From contig CABRHW010000014.1 in assembly GCA_902470765.1 (NCBI GenBank), positions 1 through 54,565 on the forward strand: DNA of 54,565 nucleotides, given 5' to 3'. The notes beneath the pieces are model-generated. The model searched no databases and had not been told where the DNA came from. It saw only the letters and a program-made list of their open reading frames with translations. Origin of the DNA: an uncultured Collinsella sp. (lineage in GTDB: Bacteria > Actinomycetota > Coriobacteriia > Coriobacteriales > Coriobacteriaceae). The stretch's first letter is position 1. Each line of letters begins with the position of its first letter. The translations under genes and the position numbers were made by a program. Positions 41,755 through 50,157 of the stretch are shown one piece after another.

Positions 41755-42768
41755 CTACTCAGACTGCCTGTTCTTCTTGACATGTTTGGACGGAGCGCCC
41801 AAGAAACGACCCGTCAGATAGTTCGCGGGACCGGAGATATCAATCCCCAGCAGGGTGTGGCCCAGCCACAGAAACGCCACGAGCACCAGCAGCGGGATAA
41901 TGCACGAGGTCACGATCATCACGATGACACCTTCGATCAGATCGGTCACCTGCTGCACAATTTCATCGGTCATCTGCTTGGCACCGCTGGTCACCGATGT
42001 GACAAGACCCGAGGCGCCGTCGGCAAGCTGTTCAAGCACGTTCTTGGACTCTGTGGACTCGGTCTTTTTCTTGCTTGCTTTGGAGCTGTCGCTATCTGCC
42101 GTACCCGCAGCGTCGGCCGCCTTTTGCTCCGCCGCTTCGATGCTCACTCGATACGTTTCGTCGACCTTTTGCGACACCCATACGCTTGCAGGCACCAACG
42201 CCATGCCGATCATGGCAACCACCAGCACGCGAGTTGCCACGCGACGGATGACCGTGCTCGTGCTCCAGCGCCCGTGAATGCCGAGCGACACCGCAAAGAG
42301 CACCAGCGCAAACGGGATCAGGATGCCCAGGCCAACCGACCACAAAATGGTCAGCAGATATTTCTCGAGGTAGAGCACGGCAAGCACGATACCCAAGTTG
42401 CCCGAAAGCTGCGCGAGCTGCTCGGCAACCGGCGTCCCCGTATCACCCGGCAGCGCGGTAATGCCCGCAGACAGCGCCACGCACGAGGTCGTGAGCGCCA
42501 AAACGTTGCCCTTCTTTTGATCGATAACCTCGATGGTGGAGTCCCAAGTCTTGGTATCGGCAAAATGCGGGCGCGCGACAAAGCCCGACAGCAGCGCCAG
42601 CACCACGAGCGCGATGATCAAGCCGATCTGTAGCTTTTTGTTTGCGCACACGACATCGGACAGGCTGGGCTGCAGCTCGGTTACCGTCGTATGCTCGGTT
42701 ATCTGGACAGGACGCCCATGAGCCATCTCGTGCGCGTCTCTTTTTTGTATTGACCCGTTATCCGGCAT
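41755..42768 (-). CDS. Unknown multi-pass membrane protein
   Basis: The 337-residue protein is not recognised. A polar N-terminus (about 45 residues) is followed by a membrane helix (IGLIIALVVLALLSGFVA), an outside segment of about 75 residues with ITALPGDTGTPVAEQLAQLS, two further helices (about 130-200), a charged Ala/Lys/Ser stretch (about 215-250), a segment predicted amphipathic (VLEQLADGASGLVTSVTSG) and a final helix near 285-305. GGAGG precedes the ATG. It stands alone between terminators. Transport, signalling or envelope roles are all possible. Confidence 0.75.
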   Translation of the reverse strand: MPDNGSIQKRDAHEMAHGRPVQITEHTTVTELQPSLSDVVCANKKLQIGLIIALVVLALLSGFVARPHFADTKTWDSTIEVIDQKKGNVLALTTSCVALSAGITALPGDTGTPVAEQLAQLSGNLGIVLAVLYLEKYLLTILWSVGLGILIPFALVLFAVSLGIHGRWSTSTVIRRVATRVLVVAMIGMALVPASVWVSQKVDETYRVSIEAAEQKAADAAGTADSDSSKASKKKTESTESKNVLEQLADGASGLVTSVTSGAKQMTDEIVQQVTDLIEGVIVMIVTSCIIPLLVLVAFLWLGHTLLGIDISGPANYLTGRFLGAPSKHVKKNRQSE

Positions 42769-42884
42769 TTGGATACCTCCTCATTCCGGCCTGTATTGCG
42801 GTGGAAGTATACCCACCCATCGAAAAACCGAACGGCAGGAGGCGCAACAGGCTGCTGCATGACCCGCCCGCCATGAAATGGGCC

Positions 42885-43014
42885 CATCTACTACGTTTAA
42901 CCGCTCATCCCCGGCCATGCCACAAAGCGAAAAAACAAAACCGCAGGTAGAAGTCCTGCGATTTTTCATGAAACTCGGGTGTGTTCGAGGGTATCGGGTT
43001 AAACGTAGTAGATG
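42885..43014. repeat. 18-bp perfect inverted repeat enclosing a short hairpin
   Basis: CATCTACTACGTTTAACC (42885-42902) and its exact complement (42997-43014) enclose 94 bases with an inner CGCAGG/CCTGCG hairpin. It lies in a 414-base gap between the membrane protein and EIIA genes that has no convincing ORF. The layout resembles a small non-coding mobile or palindromic element. Confidence 0.75.
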
Positions 43015-43122
43015 AGCCAGTTTCGTGGCGAGCGCTGCCAACCGATCCTCCGGGGACGGGAAAAGTGGGTCATTTGGGGCTGTCGGCCCCTATTTCGCCG
43101 CAACCTAGATAGGTGGGATACA

Positions 43123-43155
43123 AAAAACCCTGCCGCGGATAGCGGCAGGGTTTTT
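43123..43155. terminator. Bidirectional terminator after EIIA-Lac
   Basis: AAAAACCCTGCCGC pairs perfectly with GCGGCAGGGTTTTT around five bases, with T-runs on both strands, 28 bases beyond the EIIA stop. Confidence 0.85.
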
Positions 43156-43182
43156 GGAAGGGGACTTGGTTGTGAGAGTTCG

Positions 43183-43521
43183 TTAGGCGAGCTTAGCCTC
43201 GAGCTCGGCGATGCGCTTGTAGGCATCGATGGTAAAGCGGGTCTGCTTCTCCAGGATCATGGTGGTCATCAGGGTGTCCTGAGCGTGGGCCATGATGAAG
43301 GTCATCTCCATCTCGCCGCCGCCGGCCTCCTGCGAAAGCAGCTTGGTCTGCGTGTCGTGGGCACCAATGAGCGCGTCGCTGGCATCCTTGTGCAGCTGCT
43401 CGGCCTTCTCAAAATCACCCTCGCGGGCAGCATCGAGTGCAGCGAGCAAGTCGGTCTGTGCGTCACCCGCGTATGCGACGATCTCGAATCCAACCATCGA
43501 GATTTCTTCTTTGGTTGCCAT
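43183..43521 (-). CDS. lacF: PTS lactose/cellobiose-type EIIA component
   Basis: The 112-residue all-helical EIIA passes phosphate from HPr to the EIIB domain. Phospho-acceptor His79 lies in the family motif MAHAQDTLMT; the early VGFEIVAYAGDAQTDLLAAL and EKQTRFTIDAYKRIAELE segments fit too. AAAGGAACG precedes the ATG. The two EIIBC proteins in the window lack a fused EIIA, so this free-standing subunit probably serves both. Upstream lie both the ACCGTTCAC 21-bp repeat and GAACA repeats. Confidence 0.93.
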   Translation of the reverse strand: MATKEEISMVGFEIVAYAGDAQTDLLAALDAAREGDFEKAEQLHKDASDALIGAHDTQTKLLSQEAGGGEMEMTFIMAHAQDTLMTTMILEKQTRFTIDAYKRIAELEAKLA

Positions 43522-43601
43522 ATTGCGTTCCTTTCACATATGAACCAATGGAGAGCATCGCGTCCGGGCATACGCGCTGCGTTGTGTATGCCAGAAACAT
43601 T

Positions 43602-43705
43602 AACATTCAAACAAAAAAGAACAATCCAAAACGCAATTTCAAGCTATGAACGGTCGATTTTCGCCCGTGAACGGTTTTTAAACCATTTCGAACAATATCA
43701 AACAC
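43602..43705. promoter_or_regulatory. EIIA-Lac control region
   Basis: On the gene's strand, ACCGTTCACGGGCGAAAATC (from 43676) is followed by ACCGTTCAT at 43655, a 21-base direct repeat. TTTCGAACAATATCAAACA (from 43686) and TTCAAACA with a following AAACA (43606-43624) are GAACA/AAACA repeats at 10-11 bases, similar to those before lacA and before the DeoR gene at 54394. Confidence 0.55.
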
Positions 43706-43735
43706 AAAGAAGCACGACCTAAACAGGTCCGCACC

Positions 43736-44740
43736 CTAGCACAGACTGCGTACCGTATCGCCCTCGATGAGCACACCGGGGATCAGCATGTGCTCCACGC
43801 CCGGTGCGACGTCCTCGGCGCCAGCAATCTTGTCGACCGCCCACATGCCAACGCGCTTGTTATCAAAGCGCACCGTGGTCAGGCGACGGTCGGGCACGAT
43901 ATCGCCCAGGCTGTCATCAACACCCACCACACTCACGTCCTCGGGCACGCGCTTTCCGCGCGACTCGAGCCCGCGAATGCAGCCGTAGGCCATGGCGTCG
44001 TTGGAAGCATAAATGGCCGTACAGGTCGGATCATCCGCCAGGGCCTGACCTGCGGCATATCCGCTCTGCGCCGTCCAATCGCCACGGATAAGTCGCGGTG
44101 GCTCAATGCCATGCGCGCGCAATGTCTCGCGCCAGCCTTCCTCGCGCCGCATGCCCGAAAGCGAGCGCTCGGGACACGAGATAAAGTGCACGGTCTTGTG
44201 CCCCCGCTCCAGCAAGTACTCGACCACCTGGCGCGAGCAATCGAACTGGTCGTTATCGACCGTTGAACAGAGCGGGTGCTCCAACATCGTAACGAGCACC
44301 GTCTGCATGCCGGGCAGCGGCTCAAAAGTGCCAAAGTCTGCCGGCATGCGATTCATGATCACAACCATACCGTCCACTGGCAGTGCGCTCATGCGCGACG
44401 ATGCGCTCTCGAGGGTATACGGATGCCCGTCTACTTTAGTGAGGGTGATGGCATAGCCGTGCTTATCGGCCGCGGCGGCAAAGCCCTCCATACGGTCGAG
44501 ATTGCCGGTGCCGGTAATGTTGAACATGGCGACGCCGACGGTCTTAAACTTACCGCGGCGCAGCGATCGACCGGCAAAATTGGGGCGATACCCCAGCTCG
44601 CGCATGGCGGCACGCACGCGTTCCTTGGTCTCGGGGCGCACGCTGGGCGAATCGTGCACGGTGCGCGAGACCGTCTGCTCCGAGACGCCCGCGAGGCGCG
44701 CTACGTCTTTGACGGATACCGATTTTTTAACAGCGGCCAT
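43736..44740 (-). CDS. LacI-family regulator (first lactose PTS locus)
   Basis: The 334-residue protein has a LacI HTH (about 8-55: VSVKDVARLAGVSEQTVSRT, hinge RELGYRPNFAGRSLRRG) and a ligand domain of the GalR type. It is divergent from the EIIBC/LacG pair at 45098-48375. Two near-identical operator-like words of opposite orientation (core AATGGCAACGT(T/C)AACATTT) lie in the 357-base spacer. It probably represses the pair in response to a galactoside or its phosphate. Confidence 0.9.
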   Translation of the reverse strand: MAAVKKSVSVKDVARLAGVSEQTVSRTVHDSPSVRPETKERVRAAMRELGYRPNFAGRSLRRGKFKTVGVAMFNITGTGNLDRMEGFAAAADKHGYAITLTKVDGHPYTLESASSRMSALPVDGMVVIMNRMPADFGTFEPLPGMQTVLVTMLEHPLCSTVDNDQFDCSRQVVEYLLERGHKTVHFISCPERSLSGMRREEGWRETLRAHGIEPPRLIRGDWTAQSGYAAGQALADDPTCTAIYASNDAMAYGCIRGLESRGKRVPEDVSVVGVDDSLGDIVPDRRLTTVRFDNKRVGMWAVDKIAGAEDVAPGVEHMLIPGVLIEGDTVRSLC

Positions 44741-44852
44741 AGGTCGATCTTTCTATGTCAACGATGCCATTGGTGGCACCTTGCGCAGTCATTTTTAACG
44801 CCTTCAAGTATATCCAACGCCTCCCCCACCATACGCTCACCACCCAAAACCT

Positions 44853-45040
44853 ACCGTTCACCGACATTTTTGCTTCCCCGAACGGCTTTTGTCGCCCAAA
44901 TGTTAACGTTGCCATTGTGCAAACACAGAGCCACCGGGCGGCTCAAACGTTTACGCGCAAGGAATCGACGGTCCACAGGCACAGGGGCCATCGGTTCGCG
45001 TCTTATTTTGTGTCGCAAAATGGCAACGTCAACATTTTGG
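44853..45040. promoter_or_regulatory. Operators between LacI and EIIBC, first locus
   Basis: AATGTTAACGTTGCCATT is within 44898-44919. AATGGCAACGTCAACATTT (within 45016-45040) is its reverse complement with one change. Upstream, ACCGTTCACCG (44853-44863) is the first half of the shared direct repeat; the second half is diverged and reads CCCGAACGG in the opposite sense. Confidence 0.65.
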
Positions 45041-45097
45041 CAACCAAACGTCAAAAGCTACCATCGTTGCCAACCCACCGACTCTTAGGAGCTTTGC

Positions 45098-46870
45098 ATG
45101 GAGCAACTCATCGCCATCATCGAAAAGGGGCAGCCCTTTTTCAACGCGATCGCCCGCAACAAGTACCTCAAGGCGATCCGCGACGGTTTTATCTCCGTCA
45201 TCCCCATCATCATCTTCTCGTCCATCTTCTGCCTGGTAGCCTCGGTTCCCAATATCTGGGGTTTCTACTGGCCCGATGACATCAACAACGCCCTGTGGAA
45301 GTGCTACAACTACTCCATGGGCATCCTGGCCATCGCCTGTGCCGCCACCACGGCCAAGCACTTCGCCGACGCTCAGAACCGCGATCTGCCCAAGAACAAC
45401 CAGATCAACTTCATCTCGTGCATGTGCGCGGCCATCATCGGCTTCTTGCTCCTTTCGAGCGACACGATCGCCACGGACGCTGCCAGCGGCTTCAACACCA
45501 CCTACCTTGGTTCCAAAGGCCTGCTGACCGCCTTTATCGCTGCGTTTGTGACCGGCATCATCTACAAGTTCTTCATTAAGCGCAACATCACCGTCAAGAT
45601 GCCCGAGCAGGTTCCGCCCAACATCTCGCAGACCTTTAAGGACATCATCCCCTTCTCCGTCTGCATCACCGTCTTTTGGGTCTTTGACATCGCCTTCCGC
45701 GCTGCTTTTGGCTTCTGCTTTGCCCAGGGCGTCATCCAGGTGTTCCAGCCCCTGTTCACCGCTGCCGACGGCTACATCGGCCTCGCTGTGATCTACGGCG
45801 CTATGAGCCTGTTCTGGTTCGTCGGCGTCCACGGCCCCTCGATCGTCGAGCCCGCCATCGCCGCCGCCCTCGTTGCCAACATGACCGACAACCTGGCTGC
45901 GTTCCAGGCCGGCCAGCACGCTTCCGCTGTCCTGACCCAGGGTGCCCAGTACTTCGTCGTCTGCATGGGCGGCACCGGCGCCACGCTCGTCCTGGTCTTT
46001 ATGTTCTGCTTCCTGGCCAAGTCTCAGGAGATGCGCGCCGTCGGTAAGGCCGCCATCGTCCCCGTCTGCTTTGCCGTCAACGAGCCGCTGCTGTTCGCCG
46101 CGCCCATCGTGCTCAACCCCGTCTTCTTTGTCCCGTTTGTCTTTGCCCCGATCGCCAACATCTGGATCCTCAAGATCTTTATCGACTTCTTGGGCATGAA
46201 CGGCTTTATGTACACCCTGCCTTGGACCGTCCCCGGCCCCATCGGCACCATCATGGGCCTGGGCTTCCAGCCGCTCGCTTTTGTGATGCTCGCCCTTATC
46301 CTGGTCGTCGACTTCGTTCTGTACTATCCGTTCTTCCGTGCCTATGACGCCCAGAAGTGCGCCGAGGAGGCCGAGATCTCCCAGGAGGAGCTCGCCGCCA
46401 AGAACGCCGAGAAGGCCGCCAAGCTCAACGACGCCTTCCAAGGCAAGGCCGATGCCAAGAGCGTTGCCGACGGCGCCGCTGCCGAGGCCGTAAAGGCCGA
46501 CGCCGCCCCCGCCGCAGCCCCCGCTGCCGAGGCCACGACTGCTAGCGACCTCAACGGCAAGCGCGTGCTCGTGCTCTGCCAGGGTGGCGGCACCTCGGGC
46601 CTGCTGGCCAACGCGCTGGCCAAGGCCGCCAAGGAGCGCGGCATCGATCTGGAGACCGCTGCCGACGCCTACGGCAACCACGTGGATATGCTCCCCGACT
46701 TTGACCTGGTCGTCCTGGCCCCGCAGGCCGCGAGCTACCTGGCCGACCTGCAAAAGGACTGCGAGCGCGTGGGCAACAAGTGCGTCGCCTGCCGCGGCAA
46801 GCAGTACATCGAGCTCTCCCAGAACGGCGACAAGTCTCTCGCCTTCGTCTCCGAGCAGCTCTCGAAGTAA
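45098..46870 (+). CDS. lacE: PTS lactose-family EIIBC (first copy)
   Basis: The 590-residue transporter imports lactose or a related beta-galactoside as its 6-phosphate. The EIIC domain (1-420) has the lactose/cellobiose family segments VPPNISQTFKDIIPF, GVHGPSIVEPAI, and AFAVNEPLLF-like CFAVNEPLLFAAPIVLNP. An Ala/Glu-rich linker (about 430-485) follows, then EIIB with phospho-cysteine Cys494 in VLVLCQGGGTSGLLANAL. TTAGGAGC precedes the ATG. It is followed by a terminator-like hairpin and a phospho-beta-galactosidase gene. Confidence 0.93.
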   Translation: MEQLIAIIEKGQPFFNAIARNKYLKAIRDGFISVIPIIIFSSIFCLVASVPNIWGFYWPDDINNALWKCYNYSMGILAIACAATTAKHFADAQNRDLPKNNQINFISCMCAAIIGFLLLSSDTIATDAASGFNTTYLGSKGLLTAFIAAFVTGIIYKFFIKRNITVKMPEQVPPNISQTFKDIIPFSVCITVFWVFDIAFRAAFGFCFAQGVIQVFQPLFTAADGYIGLAVIYGAMSLFWFVGVHGPSIVEPAIAAALVANMTDNLAAFQAGQHASAVLTQGAQYFVVCMGGTGATLVLVFMFCFLAKSQEMRAVGKAAIVPVCFAVNEPLLFAAPIVLNPVFFVPFVFAPIANIWILKIFIDFLGMNGFMYTLPWTVPGPIGTIMGLGFQPLAFVMLALILVVDFVLYYPFFRAYDAQKCAEEAEISQEELAAKNAEKAAKLNDAFQGKADAKSVADGAAAEAVKADAAPAAAPAAEATTASDLNGKRVLVLCQGGGTSGLLANALAKAAKERGIDLETAADAYGNHVDMLPDFDLVVLAPQAASYLADLQKDCERVGNKCVACRGKQYIELSQNGDKSLAFVSEQLSK

Positions 46871-46879
46871 GTAACGCGT

Positions 46880-46918
46880 AAAGGCCAGCCGACCACATCA
46901 GCCGGCTGGCCTTTTTAC
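46880..46918 (+). terminator. Intra-operon terminator between EIIBC and LacG
   Basis: AAAGGCCAGCCG pairs with CGGCTGGCCTTT and is followed by TTT, 20 bases before the LacG start. It would lower expression of lacG relative to the transporter, or act in regulated read-through. Confidence 0.75.
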
Positions 46919-46935
46919 TAGACGATTGGATCATC

Positions 46936-48375
46936 ATGTCCGTTAACCCCGCCAGCGTCACCAACCCGCCCGCGCAGTTTCCCGAGGACTTTGTCTTTGG
47001 CGGCGCCACCGCTGCCTACCAGGTAGAGGGCGAGACCCGCACTCACGGTAAGGGCAAGGTTGCCTGGGACGACTTCCTGGAGGCCCAGGGCCGCTTCTCT
47101 CCCGATCCCGCTTCCGACTTCTACAACCAGTACCCCGTCGACCTGGAGCTGTGCGAGGAGTTCGGCATCAACGGCATCCGCCTCTCCATCGCCTGGAGCC
47201 GCATCTTCCCCAACGGCACCGGTGAGATCAACCCCGAGGGTGTCCAGTTCTACCACGACCTGTTTGCCGAGTGCCACAAGCACCACGTCGAGCCGTTCGT
47301 CACGCTGCACCACTTCGACACGCCGCTCCCCCTCTTTGAGAAGGGTGACTTCCTCAACCGCGAGACCATCGACGCCTTTGTGGACTTTGCCACCTTCTGC
47401 TTTAAGGAGTACGCCGACCAGGTGACCTACTGGTTCACTTTTAACGAGATCTGGGCCGACGCCTCCAACACCTACATCGAGGGCACCTTCCCCGGCGGTG
47501 TTAAGGCGCACCTGGCCGAGGCCTTCCAGTGCGAGCACAACATGATGCTCGCGCACGCCAAGGCCGTGCTGGCCTTCCACAACGGCGGCTTTAAGGGCAA
47601 GATCGGCGTTATCCAGTCGCTGGAGTTTAAGTACCCGCTCAACGAGAACGACCCCGCCGACACCAAGGCCGCCAACAACGAGCACGTGCTGCAGAACCAG
47701 TTCCTGCTCGACGCCACCTTCCGCGGCGACTACGCGCCCGACACGCTCGAGTGCGCCAACCGCCTGGCCGCCGTCTCGGGCGGTACCATCGAGATCCTGG
47801 ACGAGGACCTCGAGATCATGCGCGAGGCTGCGCTCTACAACGACTACCTGGGCGTTAACAACTACCAGTGCCGCTTCCTCAAGGCCTATGATGGCGAGAA
47901 CGACCTGCACCACAACGGTACGGGCGAGAAGGGCACCGGCCGCTGGCGCGTCAAGGGCATTGGCGAGCACGTGAACAAGCCCGGCATCCCCACCACCGAC
48001 TGGGACTGGATTATCTACCCCGAGGGCCTGTTCGATCTGCTCGTTTACATTAAGCAGCGCTACCCCAACTACAAGCAGATCTTCATCACCGAGAACGGCA
48101 TGGGCTACAAGGACCCCTACAAGGACGGCTTTGTGGACGACCAGCCCCGCATCGACTACATCGAGCAGCACCTGCGCTGGCTGCTCAAGGCCATGGAGGT
48201 CGGCGTCAACGTGGGCGGCTACTTCCTGTGGAGCCTGCAGGACCAGTTCTCCTGGACCAACGGCTACAACAAGCGCTACGGCTTCTTCTACGTAGACTTT
48301 GAAACCCAGAAGCGCACGCCCAAGGCAAGCGCCTACTGGTACAAGCACGTGGCCGAGACCCATCGTCTGGACTAG
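46936..48375 (+). CDS. lacG: 6-phospho-beta-galactosidase, GH1 (first copy)
   Basis: The 479-residue family 1 glycosidase hydrolyses lactose-6-phosphate to glucose and galactose-6-phosphate in the cytosol. It has FVFGGATAAYQVEGETRTHG, NGIRLSIAWSRIFPNG, the acid/base Glu in YWFTFNEIWADAS and the nucleophile Glu in IFITENGMGYKD. PTTDWDWIIYPEGLFDLL and the C-terminal YWYKHVAET match LacG. The start ATG has only a weak Shine-Dalgarno, and ten extra residues precede the fold compared with copy 2. Its substrate enters through the EIIBC encoded just upstream. Confidence 0.92.
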   Translation: MSVNPASVTNPPAQFPEDFVFGGATAAYQVEGETRTHGKGKVAWDDFLEAQGRFSPDPASDFYNQYPVDLELCEEFGINGIRLSIAWSRIFPNGTGEINPEGVQFYHDLFAECHKHHVEPFVTLHHFDTPLPLFEKGDFLNRETIDAFVDFATFCFKEYADQVTYWFTFNEIWADASNTYIEGTFPGGVKAHLAEAFQCEHNMMLAHAKAVLAFHNGGFKGKIGVIQSLEFKYPLNENDPADTKAANNEHVLQNQFLLDATFRGDYAPDTLECANRLAAVSGGTIEILDEDLEIMREAALYNDYLGVNNYQCRFLKAYDGENDLHHNGTGEKGTGRWRVKGIGEHVNKPGIPTTDWDWIIYPEGLFDLLVYIKQRYPNYKQIFITENGMGYKDPYKDGFVDDQPRIDYIEQHLRWLLKAMEVGVNVGGYFLWSLQDQFSWTNGYNKRYGFFYVDFETQKRTPKASAYWYKHVAETHRLD

Positions 48376-48467
48376 TTAACGCCATCGGCTGCCGTGACCA
48401 TCACGCAGCCGCGCACCTTACCATTCCCGATTGCATGGACACTGCGTCCATGCACCTCTTTCCGTGT

Positions 48468-48530
48468 GGCGGATACGACCTTCCCGGTGGATGCTTCGGC
48501 ATCCTTGGTCGTATCCGCCTCTTTTGTTTT
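48468..48530 (+). terminator. Terminator after first lacG
   Basis: GGCGGATACGACC pairs with GGTCGTATCCGCC, with an inner GGATGC-TTCG-GCATCC stem, followed by TCTTTTGTTTTT. A smaller TGCATGGAC/GTCCATGCA hairpin precedes it at 48432-48454. Confidence 0.85.
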
Positions 48531-48551
48531 TGAGCGGACTGGCCTTCCGTT

Positions 48552-48852
48552 TGTCTCGATCTGTAACATCTAGCAGGGGTTTTCGGCCCCAACTGTTACA
48601 GATCGAGATAAACGGAGTCGCCCGGGCCGAAAGATCTAAATCCGTAACATCAAACCCACTTTTTGTCGTCTTACTGTTACAGATCGAGACAAACACTCGA
48701 GCCAATCTCCTCAATCTAAATCTGTAACATCTAGCCGAGATTTTCACCCGTAACTGTTACAGAACGAGACATACCGCACGGGTCAGCCCGTTCAATCTCG
48801 GTCTGTAACATCTTGAACGGTTTTTCGGTCCTAACTGTTACAGATTTAGATG
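48552..48852. repeat. TGTAACA/TGTTACA array, four units
   Basis: (T/C)GTAACA occurs at 48562, 48643, 48723 and 48804 (period 81, 80, 81). Each is followed after exactly 25 bases by TGTTACA (48594, 48675, 48755, 48836). Flanking arms GATC / AAATC and GATCGAGACA extend the palindromes to 14-17 bases. The 25-base interiors differ between units. The array fills the convergent lacG/LacI spacer up to 20 bases from the LacI stop. Confidence 0.9.
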
Positions 48853-48871
48853 AAACCATGAGCAGACGACT

Positions 48872-49873
48872 CTACGCCCGCAGGTCCCTTACGCTGGAGC
48901 GCTCGACCAGCACGCCGGAGACGAGCGTTCGACTTCTGGAACTTGGAGCCTCCAGGCCCGCAACGACCTCGTTAAGCGCACGGATGCCCAGCTCGCGGTG
49001 GCGAAACTTCACCGACGTCAGAATCGAGTTGGGAATCGTCTTGTAGAGCTCATCGTCGAAGCCGATCACGGACACGTCGTCGGGCACATTGAGCCCTTTG
49101 TCACGTAGAGCCATCATCACGCCGTTTGCCATGCAGTCGTTAGCAGCGAGGACCGCCGTGCAATCGGGCTTATTGGCAAGCACAAGGCCCGCGGCATAGC
49201 CACTATCCGCATTCCAATCGCCTTGCAGAGGCTCGGGCGGCTCAATGCCACGCGCCTCGAGTGCCGCACGCCAACCTTTCATACGACACTGGCTCGACAG
49301 CGCCTCTTTCTTACCAGAGACGAAGTACACGTTCTTGTGCCCGCGATTTAAGAAGTACTCGCACGCCATGCGCGCACCACCCTCTTGATCGTCACTAACG
49401 GTAGAGCAGGTAGGATGCTCCATCGGCGTGATAATCACCGTCTTGAGGTCTTTCGGCGCCTCAAAGGTATCAAAGTCATCGACCATCTGGCGCAGATTGA
49501 AGATCATGCCGTCGACGGGAAGCTGCGACATCCTACGCGCCGCTTCGGCAAGGGTCATCTTCTCCCCCGCCCGCTTTTTGATCATCGTGAGCGCAAAGCC
49601 GCGTTCTTCGGCGGCATCGGCGATACCGTCAATCATGTCCACGGCGCCGCCTGACAAGTGAAACAGCACCACGCCGATGCACCCGTAACGGCCCAACTTG
49701 AGTGAACGCGCGGCAAAGTTGGTTCGAAACCCGAGCGCCTCCATTGCAGAATGGACCCTATCGCGCGTCGACTCTCGCACGCTTTCGGGCTCGTTGATTA
49801 CACGCGAAACCGTCTTGAGAGAAACGCCCGCGGCAACTGCCACATCATTCATTGAGACATTTTTCTTGTCCAT
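48872..49873 (-). CDS. LacI-family regulator (second lactose PTS locus)
   Basis: The 333-residue protein has a LacI HTH (VSMNDVAVAAGVSLKTVSRV, hinge EALGFRTNFAARSLKLG) and a ligand domain resembling the other two LacI proteins here. The ATG at 49873 puts the HTH at the normal position; the upstream extension lacks family features and neither start has a strong Shine-Dalgarno. It is divergent from EIIBC/LacG copy 2, with a perfect 24-bp palindromic operator between them at 50033-50056. Confidence 0.88.
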   Translation of the reverse strand: MDKKNVSMNDVAVAAGVSLKTVSRVINEPESVRESTRDRVHSAMEALGFRTNFAARSLKLGRYGCIGVVLFHLSGGAVDMIDGIADAAEERGFALTMIKKRAGEKMTLAEAARRMSQLPVDGMIFNLRQMVDDFDTFEAPKDLKTVIITPMEHPTCSTVSDDQEGGARMACEYFLNRGHKNVYFVSGKKEALSSQCRMKGWRAALEARGIEPPEPLQGDWNADSGYAAGLVLANKPDCTAVLAANDCMANGVMMALRDKGLNVPDDVSVIGFDDELYKTIPNSILTSVKFRHRELGIRALNEVVAGLEAPSSRSRTLVSGVLVERSSVRDLRA

Positions 49874-49955
49874 CGTTGCCACTGCTTCTCCACTCGGTTC
49901 TCTATCGCTTGTTTTTTGCGTTCTAGCATACACTACCTGCCTGACTGATAAATCA

Positions 49956-50056
49956 ACCGTTTACCGAACAATATCGACCGCTCACCCGTATATCCTTGTT
50001 GCTCTTCCAAAAATGTCTTACGTTGTCATTAACGAAATGACAACGTTGTCATTTCG
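49956..50056. promoter_or_regulatory. Operators between LacI and EIIBC, second locus
   Basis: ACCGTTTACC (49956) and ACCGCTCACC (49977) form the 21-base direct repeat. AAATGTCTTACGTTGTCATT (50011-50030) and the palindrome AAATGACAACGTTGTCATTT (50035-50054, perfect to 24 bases from 50033 to 50056) are adjacent LacI-type sites with a central ACGT. Confidence 0.7.
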
Positions 50057-50157
50057 CAATGCCTTCCTTAAGCAGGAAGGTTTCCGGGCAGTCCTGACCA
50101 TCCATCGACGACCAGTTCCATCCACATGCATCGCGCATCAAGTAGCAAAGGAGCTCT

